Shown: positions 1 to 4,810 of the stretch, in pieces
Layout: every line of letters begins with the position of its first letter
Position numbering within the stretch: the stretch's first letter is position 1
Assembly (NCBI GenBank): GCA_030638845.1
Contig: DAOWDW010000021.1
Location: 1 to 5,512, forward strand
Reading direction: 5' to 3'
Length of the DNA stretch: 5,512 nucleotides
DNA from: Candidatus Peregrinibacteria bacterium
Lineage (GTDB): Bacteria > Patescibacteriota > Gracilibacteria > Peribacterales > Peribacteraceae
Made by a program: the position numbers and the translations under genes
The notes under the pieces: model-generated
The model's database searches: none
Seen by the model: only the letters and a program-made list of their open reading frames with translations
What the model was told of the DNA's origin: nothing

Positions 1-1
1 T

Positions 2-544
2 GATGCCCCGCTAGACATGCGTTTTGATAGATCTAAAGGAATTACAGCTGAAAAATGGATAAATAAGGTAGAAACTCGAGAAATTGCCTTAGTTTTAACT
101 CGTTATGGCGAGATTGGAAATTCTATGCGCATAGCTAAGCAGATAAAAAGAGATAAACCAGAAACAACTGGAGAATTAAAAAAATCAATAGAATCTTTAC
201 TAGGTTTTAGGGCAAATGCATTGCTCCCACAAATATTCCAAGCATTTCGCATAGAAGTAAACAGAGAGCTAGAAGCTTTAGAAGTTTTGTTAAAACATGG
301 ACCAAGTCTTTTAAAATCTGGTGGTCGCATGGCTATTATCAGTTTTCATTCATTAGAAGATAGAATGGTTAAGCAATCCTTTAGATTATTATCATCTCCC
401 AAAATTGATGAGATGACAGGTCAAATTATTGAAGAGGCTCCATACAAATTAATAACCAAAAAACCAATAATTCCATCAGACGATGAAGTTAAACAGAATC
501 CTAGAGCGAGAAGTGCTAAACTTCGTGTATTGTCGAAAGTTTAA
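2..544 (+). CDS. rsmH: 16S rRNA (cytosine(1402)-N(4))-methyltransferase RsmH, 3' part
   Basis: RsmH (MraW) uses S-adenosylmethionine to methylate N4 of C1402 in 16S rRNA, in the decoding centre of the 30S subunit. The frame is open from the window edge, so the N-terminal SAM-binding part is missing; 180 residues remain of a family usually about 300 long. Visible family motifs are DAPLDMRFD at the left edge, just before the first in-window ATG at 17 (so that ATG is internal), then a TRYGEIGNSMRIAKQI block, FQAFRIEVNRELEALE, the hallmark GGRMAIISFHSLEDRMVK, and the C-terminal NPRARSAKLRVL. The block that often reads KHPATRTFQALRI is divergent here (RANALLPQIFQAFRI), a variation of the kind I would expect in deep-branching lineages. 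The stop is TAA, and an FtsL-like gene follows after 81 bases, the usual dcw-cluster order. The identification is firm. Confidence 0.97.
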   Translation, partial: DAPLDMRFDRSKGITAEKWINKVETREIALVLTRYGEIGNSMRIAKQIKRDKPETTGELKKSIESLLGFRANALLPQIFQAFRIEVNRELEALEVLLKHGPSLLKSGGRMAIISFHSLEDRMVKQSFRLLSSPKIDEMTGQIIEEAPYKLITKKPIIPSDDEVKQNPRARSAKLRVLSKV

Positions 545-600
545 TATAGAAAGTAAAATGATATATATTTATTTAACTTGTGACCTTCGACATTCGACAA
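530..600 (+). repeat. Imperfect inverted repeat spanning the rsmH stop, with a tandem 7-bp repeat in its right part
   Basis: TTGTCGAA (530-537, inside the last rsmH codons) is exactly complementary to TTCGACAA (593-600). Pairing can extend to 10 of 11 positions (530-540 with 590-600). The right arm overlaps two perfect tandem copies of TTCGACA (586-592 and 593-599). The loop is about 49 bases, and no T-run follows directly, so this is not a standard intrinsic terminator. The second copy also supplies the possible -35 hexamer TCGACA of the ftsL promoter. It may be an operator-like site, an mRNA structure or chance; only the base pairing and the repeat are seen directly. Confidence 0.3.
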
Positions 601-621
601 AACGTGCAATTTTGATAAACT
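594..621 (+). promoter_or_regulatory. Candidate promoter of the ftsL-like gene (extended -10, near-leaderless)
   Basis: A -35-like TCGACA (594-599, five of six consensus bases) is followed after 16 bases by TAAACT (616-621, four of six), preceded by an extended-10 TG at 613-614. Only four bases separate this -10 from the ATG at 626, so transcription would begin at or just inside the start codon. There is no Shine-Dalgarno sequence before the ATG. The -10 is weak taken alone; its credibility comes from the same arrangement before the two other plus-strand starts. Read-through from rsmH could also serve ftsL. Confidence 0.4.
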
Positions 622-625
622 AAGC

Positions 626-997
626 ATGGTGTTTAATATCTTTACTCCTAGCTCGGCGGTAACTCATAGACTTTCACTTGGGCGAATGGTAAATCAAAGT
701 ACTGTATTACTTATGGTTTCCATTGGTTCTCTTATTTTATTACTTGCTCTTCTTATTCTTTTTCATCAAAACGCAAATGCTACACGTGGCTACCAGTTGC
801 GCACTTTAGAGAGGGAGAGGTCATATTTATTATTAGACGAAGAGTTGCTTCAAATGAAAATTGCAGAAGCTCAAGCACTCCAACAATTGGAATCTGATAG
901 AACAGTTGAAGTTATGGTTTCTGTAAGAAATCCAATTTATACATCCGAAGAAACTACTTTAGCAAAAATAAATTTAGAAATAGAAAATGTTGAATAG
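626..997 (+). CDS. ftsL: FtsL-like cell-division protein (bitopic, coiled coil)
   Basis: This 123-residue protein has the layout of FtsL, the bitopic divisome subunit that pairs with FtsB (DivIC) and helps activate septal peptidoglycan synthesis by FtsW and FtsI. Residues 1-25 form a short cytoplasmic N-terminus. Residues about 26-46 are a strongly hydrophobic membrane helix. Residues about 55-90 start GYQLRTLERERS and form a coiled coil with hydrophobic residues at 58, 61, 68, 75 and 79. The tail to 123 is acidic and extracytoplasmic. The position directly after rsmH is the classic ftsL place, and since FtsL sequences are poorly conserved, position and topology carry most of the call. The ATG at 626 is the first in frame; Met21 is a possible shorter start. 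No ribosome binding site is visible. The next gene is not ftsI. It could instead be another DivIC/FtsB-family protein. Confidence 0.75.
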   Translation: MVFNIFTPSSAVTHRLSLGRMVNQSTVLLMVSIGSLILLLALLILFHQNANATRGYQLRTLERERSYLLLDEELLQMKIAEAQALQQLESDRTVEVMVSVRNPIYTSEETTLAKINLEIENVE

Positions 998-1021
998 ATA
1001 ACAAATCTAATTAACGTCAAC
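989..1021 (+). other. Weak two-part hairpin at the end of ftsL
   Basis: TAGAT (995-999) pairs with ATCTA (1005-1009) around the five-base loop AACAA, and GTTGA (989-993) can pair with TCAAC (1017-1021) outside an asymmetric internal loop. The structure overlaps the ftsL TAG stop. It is AT-rich and is not followed by a T-run, so it does not qualify as an intrinsic terminator. It might pause transcription or protect the 3' end of the mRNA before the next promoter. Confidence 0.2.
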
Positions 1022-1050
1022 ATATCAAACCTACAAAAATATTGAAAGAA

Positions 1051-1059
1051 TGCTATAAT
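1051..1059 (+). promoter_or_regulatory. Extended -10 promoter (TGcTATAAT) of the Cys-rich surface gene
   Basis: A perfect TATAAT (1054-1059) carries the extended-10 TG (1051-1052) at the correct one-base spacing. No good -35 lies 16-18 bases upstream; the best match there is poor, as is often seen with extended -10 promoters. The predicted transcription start is about 1065-1067, and the TTG start codon is at 1068. The mRNA would therefore have almost no 5' leader and cannot carry a Shine-Dalgarno sequence. Confidence 0.6.
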
Positions 1060-1067
1060 AATCTGAT

Positions 1068-3185
1068 TTGAATAACACAATTCGCCCAATTAGAAGAGTA
1101 AGTTTTATTGCTGCAATAGCAGTTGGGCTACTTGTATATTCAACTGCCAATATTCAATCACAAAAATTAATTGCAGATATAACAGATGATTGTGTTGGAA
1201 AAGAATATGGATACCCTGGTTGTCCATTAAAACCTGAGACACAACCACTTTCGGAAGAACAAATAGAAAACTGTGGGGACGGATTTATAGATGAAGGAGA
1301 AGAGTGCGATAATGGTAGATTTAATGGTCTAAGTGAATGTACAAATTTATGTAGACTTCTTTTTTGTGGGGATGGAATTACTTCTCCATTTTTAAATGAA
1401 GAATGCGAGCCTGCAGTTGAGGAAGTATATTCTTTAGATCCTGCTACTGGGCAACTTTCTACAGAGATTTTATTTTTAACAGCAACCTGTGGTCATTACT
1501 GCGAACCCCCAACATGCGATGTTGCTGGCGAATGTATAGGAGGCTGCATAGTTACATTTTTAGATGAATGTAAAGAAGGCGAAGAAGAAAATACTGTTAC
1601 TTATACTTTAGGAGAAGTTAGTGTAGAAAATAATACTACAGAAAGTGAGCTGTCAAATTTGCATCCTTCTGCACCTGTAAGTGGAATATGTGGGAATGGA
1701 GAAATAGATATTGGCGAACAATGTGATGATGGTAATAGGTATAATTTCGATTTATGTACAAATACCTGCGCAATACCAGTATGTGGTAATGGAATACGTG
1801 AAGGCGCAGAGGAATGTGACGATGGTGATACTCAAAATTTTGATGATTGTCCGAATGATTGTAGAGTGGCAGTTTGCGGAGATAGTATTCGAGAAGGCAG
1901 AGAAGAATGTGATGACGGAAATCAAAATAATTTTGATACATGCCCTAGTGATTGTAGAGCACCTGTTTGCGGAGATGGCGTAAGAGAAGGTACAGAAGAA
2001 TGTGATGATGGAAACTTTAATACTAATGATAATTGTCCAAATTCATGCAAACTTCCTGATTGTGGAAATAGCATAAGAGAAGGAAAAGAAGAATGTGACG
2101 ACGGAAATCAAAACGATTATGATTCTTGTCCTAGCGACTGTCGCTATGCAGTTTGTGGAGATGGAGTACGAGAAGGCGATGAAGAATGTGATGACAATAA
2201 TAGAATAGAAACTGATAGTTGTAATAATACTTGTGAGTTGGCTGAATGTGGCGATGGAGTTCTTCAAGAAGGCGAACAATGTGATGATGGAAATAATCTT
2301 AATAATGATTTATGTAGTAATACTTGTTTTAAGAGAATGTGTGGAGATTCTATTGTTCAATCTGGAGAACAATGCGACGATGGAAACGATATAAATACAG
2401 ATTCATGTACAAACGAATGCACAAAAGCATCTTGCGGAGATGGAATAATACAAATGGGAGAAGAATGTGATGATGGTAACACTGAAACATATGATTCTTG
2501 TCCTTCGGATTGTTTACTTTCAATTTGTGGAGATGGAACGAGAGAAGGCTTTGAGGAATGCGATGACGGAAATAGAAATAATTCAGATAAATGTCCAAGT
2601 GATTGCATCCTTCCTGTATGTGGAGACAATATTATGGAAGGATTAGAAGAATGTGATGATGGAAATAGAAATGGGAATGATGAGTGTCCAATTCATTGTA
2701 GACTTTCTATTTGTGGCGATAAAATTAGAGAGGGGCTAGAAGAATGTGATGATGGAAATTTAGAAGATGGTGATGGTTGTTCTGCAACATGTACAAAAGA
2801 ATCAGTATGTGGAAATAGTGTTATCGAAGGAGAAGAACAATGTGATAATGGAGAAAATAATTCAAATAAAAAAGCAAATGCATGCAGAAATAATTGTCAG
2901 CTGGCAAATTGTGGTGATGGAGTAATAGATGACTTGGAAGAATGTGACAGTGGAGAAAATTGTACTTCTTCTTGTACAATTATTCCTATATGGGAAAGGT
3001 CGAATTGGCCTGCGGTTGGTGGTATATCTTCAATAATTATAATAAGTGGTGGCGGTGGTTGGTTATATATGTCAAAAAAGAAAAATATATTTCAAAAAAA
3101 CGAGTGGTCTAAAAAAGAAGCACTCTCCATAGATGATATTCCAATTGATGAATTAGAAATGCCTTGGCATAAATGGGGAGCCTAA
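1068..3185 (+). CDS. Secreted, C-terminally anchored protein with about 15 Cys-rich DUF4215/Myxococcus-type repeats
   Basis: The 705-residue protein is exported and probably held on the outer face of the membrane. Residues 1-27 look like a signal peptide: basic RPIRR, hydrophobic FIAAIAVGLLVYSTA, likely cut after STA. Repeat units start at residue 69 and resemble the DUF4215 / Myxococcus Cys-rich repeat (CGDG-x-REG-x-EECDDGN...C-xxx-C). A degenerate unit and a Cys-poor linker (about 160-207) precede a regular array at 208-636. Residues about 647-668 form a membrane helix, followed by SKKK and a cytoplasmic tail of about 37 residues ending in WHKWGA. I count 70 cysteines, none in the signal peptide, helix or tail, implying many disulfides outside the cell. 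Asp/Asn-rich DDGN loops could bind calcium, but that is inference. The TTG at 1068 is the first usable start after a stop at 1059-1061, and it directly precedes the signal peptide. The ligand or function is unknown; adhesion or surface-layer roles are plausible. Confidence 0.85.
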   Translation: MNNTIRPIRRVSFIAAIAVGLLVYSTANIQSQKLIADITDDCVGKEYGYPGCPLKPETQPLSEEQIENCGDGFIDEGEECDNGRFNGLSECTNLCRLLFCGDGITSPFLNEECEPAVEEVYSLDPATGQLSTEILFLTATCGHYCEPPTCDVAGECIGGCIVTFLDECKEGEEENTVTYTLGEVSVENNTTESELSNLHPSAPVSGICGNGEIDIGEQCDDGNRYNFDLCTNTCAIPVCGNGIREGAEECDDGDTQNFDDCPNDCRVAVCGDSIREGREECDDGNQNNFDTCPSDCRAPVCGDGVREGTEECDDGNFNTNDNCPNSCKLPDCGNSIREGKEECDDGNQNDYDSCPSDCRYAVCGDGVREGDEECDDNNRIETDSCNNTCELAECGDGVLQEGEQCDDGNNLNNDLCSNTCFKRMCGDSIVQSGEQCDDGNDINTDSCTNECTKASCGDGIIQMGEECDDGNTETYDSCPSDCLLSICGDGTREGFEECDDGNRNNSDKCPSDCILPVCGDNIMEGLEECDDGNRNGNDECPIHCRLSICGDKIREGLEECDDGNLEDGDGCSATCTKESVCGNSVIEGEEQCDNGENNSNKKANACRNNCQLANCGDGVIDDLEECDSGENCTSSCTIIPIWERSNWPAVGGISSIIIISGGGGWLYMSKKKNIFQKNEWSKKEALSIDDIPIDELEMPWHKWGA
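1272..1514 (+). repeat. N-terminal outlying repeat units of the Cys-rich protein, one degenerate
   Basis: One complete 31-residue unit (1272-1364, starting CGDGFIDEGEECDNG) is directly followed at 1365 by a second that begins CGDGITSP and is then disrupted. Its second Cys is two residues late, and a segment of about 20 residues (VYSLDPATGQ...) separates it from the closing CxxxC pair (TCGHYC). More cysteines in another pattern follow (CDVAGECIGGC), then a Thr/Glu/Ser-rich linker up to the main array at 1689. This looks like an array whose second unit diverged or gained an insertion. Confidence 0.7.
1689..2975 (+). repeat. Main coding tandem array: 14 Cys-rich units, the first 11 exactly 93 bp
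   Basis: Units 1-11 start every 93 bases (31 residues) from 1689 to 2619, with cysteines at unit positions 1, 12, 23 and 27. Unit 12 (2712-2807) has 32 residues with a CTKESV end, unit 13 (2808-2909) has 34, and unit 14 (2910-2975) is shortened to about 22. The shared core is CG(D/N), then E(E/Q)CDDGN, then CxxxC. Codons differ widely between units (Cys TGT/TGC, Gly GGA/GGC/GGT, Asp GAT/GAC), so the copies are old and held by selection on protein sequence, not fresh duplications. Confidence 0.92.
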
Positions 3186-3199
3186 ATTAGTTATAGTTA
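3186..3199. other. 14-bp convergent gap between the Cys-rich gene and pyk
   Basis: The two genes meet tail to tail, with only these bases between the TAA at 3183-3185 and the pyk stop (complement of 3200-3202). The stretch is AT-only apart from two guanines and forms no hairpin, so no bidirectional intrinsic terminator is visible. Transcripts from both sides probably overlap at their 3' ends. Confidence 0.6.
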
Positions 3200-4633
3200 T
3201 TATTCAATATTTCGTATTTGTATACTTGTAACTGCTTCTCCTTTTGTTCGTGTATCGGATACTAAAACAACTGTATCACCAGAGGAAACCAACCCTTCTT
3301 TTTTTGCCTTGCTTATTGCAATATGAGCTGTATCTTCTATTTCACCGAATGAAATAAGCAAAGGGAATGCGCCGTAAAGAAGTTGCATTTTTCTCTGTAT
3401 GCTTTCATTTGGTACAATAGGAATAATAGGTACCTTAGGTCTAAATTTACTAACTAGCCTTGCCATTTGCCCAGATCTTGTAACAACCATTATTGCTGTT
3501 GCATTTGATGATTTTGAAAGAGATACAGCAGATTCTGCTCTTGCTTCAGACTCATTTCTAATTCCTACATCTTCTAGTGGATATCTAGATAATTGTGTTT
3601 CTGCTGCACGAAGTATTCTATCCATAGAATCTATTGCAACAGTCGGATGCTTACCATTTGCAGTTTCTCCAGATAGCATAGTGGCATCCGTTCTTTCCAT
3701 AGCAGCGTGAGCAACGTCTGTAACTTCTGCCCTAGTTGGAATTGGATGCTCTATCATGCTTTCAAGCATATGAGTTGCAACAATTACAGGTTTTCCAGCA
3801 TCTCTACACTTAGTAACAATTTCATCCTGAATTGAAGGCAGGTATTCATAAGGCACTTCTGCGCCTAAATCGCCCCTTGCAACCATTATTCCATCAGATG
3901 CATCTATTATTTCACTAATATTTTTTACTGCCTTTTGTGTTTCTATTTTTGTTATTATTTGAATATTGCTATTTTTTTCGTTAATCAAATTTCTAACCTC
4001 AATAACTTCTTCTTCATTTCTAATGAATGAGAGTGCTACAAAATCTATATCATTTTCTGCAGCAAATGCTATATCGTCCCAATCCTTTTCTGTAATAGAC
4101 GGCAGGTCTATATCTGCTCCAGGTAAATTTATATGTCTTCTACTTCCAATTAATCCACTTTGTTCTGCTTTAGCAACAACGCTTCCATTACTTTCAATAG
4201 TAATAATTTTAAAAGACATCTCACCATTATCTATTAAAATTATACTTGTTTCCCTTACATCAGCACTAAAACCATCATATCCAACGAAAATTATTTTTCT
4301 ATTTGTGCCTATATTTTCTTCAAGAGTTGTTGGAGCAAAAAGAACTTCTTCATCTTTGCTTATTTCTATTGGATCTTGTACATCTCCAGTTCGAATTTCT
4401 GCCCCTCTTGTATCTATTAAAATCGCAATACATAAATTTTCTTCTTTATTTATTTTTTGAATATTTGCAATTAGCTCTTTTTGACTTTCTCTTGTGCCAT
4501 GTGAAACATTAATACGAGCAACATTCATACCACTTAAAGCTAGCTTTTTCATGTCTTCATATGAGGCGCTAGAAGGTCCTAGGGTACAAACAATTTTTGT
4601 AAGCCTTCTCATGTTAGATTCTAAAAAATTCAT
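3200..4633 (-). CDS. pyk: Pyruvate kinase
   Basis: Pyruvate kinase transfers phosphate from phosphoenolpyruvate to ADP, the last ATP-yielding step of glycolysis, in the cytoplasm. The 477 residues match the usual bacterial length. Motifs: TKIVCTLGPSS (12-22), ARINVSHG (39-46) with the substrate Arg40, DTRGAEIRTG (74-83), GSRRHINLPG (163-172), LPSITEKD (177-184), the catalytic Lys and metal-binding Glu in TKIET (228-232), VARGDLGAEVP (251-261) with metal-binding Asp255, ATHMLESM (286-293), PTRAEVTDVA (299-308) and MLSGETANGKHP (319-330). Residues about 365-477 are the C-terminal domain, where allosteric ligands bind in many homologues. Variants: DTKGPEIR reads DTRGAEIR, and the usual ATQML reads ATHML. 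The coordinates use the first ATG (4633), but the family normally begins at MRRLTKIV, which is Met8 (4612), so the seven extra residues may be untranslated. There is no Shine-Dalgarno sequence before either. Confidence 0.97.
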   Translation of the reverse strand: MNFLESNMRRLTKIVCTLGPSSASYEDMKKLALSGMNVARINVSHGTRESQKELIANIQKINKEENLCIAILIDTRGAEIRTGDVQDPIEISKDEEVLFAPTTLEENIGTNRKIIFVGYDGFSADVRETSIILIDNGEMSFKIITIESNGSVVAKAEQSGLIGSRRHINLPGADIDLPSITEKDWDDIAFAAENDIDFVALSFIRNEEEVIEVRNLINEKNSNIQIITKIETQKAVKNISEIIDASDGIMVARGDLGAEVPYEYLPSIQDEIVTKCRDAGKPVIVATHMLESMIEHPIPTRAEVTDVAHAAMERTDATMLSGETANGKHPTVAIDSMDRILRAAETQLSRYPLEDVGIRNESEARAESAVSLSKSSNATAIMVVTRSGQMARLVSKFRPKVPIIPIVPNESIQRKMQLLYGAFPLLISFGEIEDTAHIAISKAKKEGLVSSGDTVVLVSDTRTKGEAVTSIQIRNIE

Positions 4634-4663
4634 ATTTAATATTTTATTATTGAAATAATACCA
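4618..4663 (-). promoter_or_regulatory. Two candidate -10 elements for pyk
   Basis: On the minus strand, TAGAAT (4623-4618) lies five bases before the ATG at 4612, which would give a leaderless message starting at the family-typical Met8. Further upstream, TATTAT (4660-4655) with an extended-10 TG (TGGTATTAT, 4663-4655) would start transcription near 4648, about 15 bases before the ATG at 4633. Neither has a good -35. The sequence alone does not decide between them, and this choice decides the start codon. Confidence 0.35.
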
Positions 4664-4810
4664 TGCTTTTGGAATAGAAAATATTTCTGCTTTTTTATAT
4701 AATTCATTTATTATTGTTAATACAATTTATATATATATTATACAACTATATAAAGAAACACGCAATTCTCGGTTACGGACATAAATGCTATTTTTTGGTA
4801 TAATATAAAG
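4634..4810. promoter_or_regulatory. Divergent AT-rich intergenic region between pyk and the LamG gene
   Basis: This 177-base stretch holds the promoters of both divergent genes. Its middle (about 4715-4755) is a nearly pure A/T tract with alternating TA steps, which would melt and bend easily. I found no gene, tRNA, strong hairpin or recognisable operator in it. Confidence 0.5.
4776..4804 (+). promoter_or_regulatory. Extended -10 promoter (TGgTATAAT) of the LamG-like gene
   Basis: A perfect TATAAT (4799-4804) has an extended-10 TG (4796-4797). CGGACA (4776-4781) is a four-of-six -35 match at the ideal 17-base spacing. The predicted transcription start is about 4811, which is the ATA codon that opens the basic N-terminus of the downstream frame. 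This arrangement closely matches the promoter before the Cys-rich surface gene. Confidence 0.55.

Noticed and set aside
103..330. Minus-strand open frame within rsmH
   Set aside because: It is antisense to conserved RsmH motifs and has no support of its own.
989..1021. Intrinsic terminator after ftsL
   Set aside because: The hairpin is short and AT-rich and has no following T-run; I list it only as a weak structure.
1636..2629. Open frames on both strands across the Cys-repeat region (for example minus 1636-1941, 2043-2279, 2350-2629 and plus 1711-1983)
   Set aside because: They are shadows of the repetitive coding sequence: low-complexity His/Tyr- or Ile-rich translations with no domain, start context or promoter of their own.
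1689..2975. CRISPR array or non-coding satellite
   Set aside because: The 93-bp periodicity is at the protein level: units differ at many codon third positions, there are no identical repeats with unique spacers, and the frame is continuous.
3399..4512. Plus-strand open frames opposite pyk (3399-3710, 3966-4460, 4303-4512)
   Set aside because: They lie entirely antisense to well-conserved pyruvate kinase motifs, and their Leu/Ile/Ser-rich translations are typical mirror products.
4634..4810. tRNA, small RNA or riboswitch between pyk and the LamG gene
   Set aside because: No cloverleaf, conserved aptamer core or GC-rich stem is visible, and both promoters appear to lie too close to their start codons to leave room for a 5' leader.
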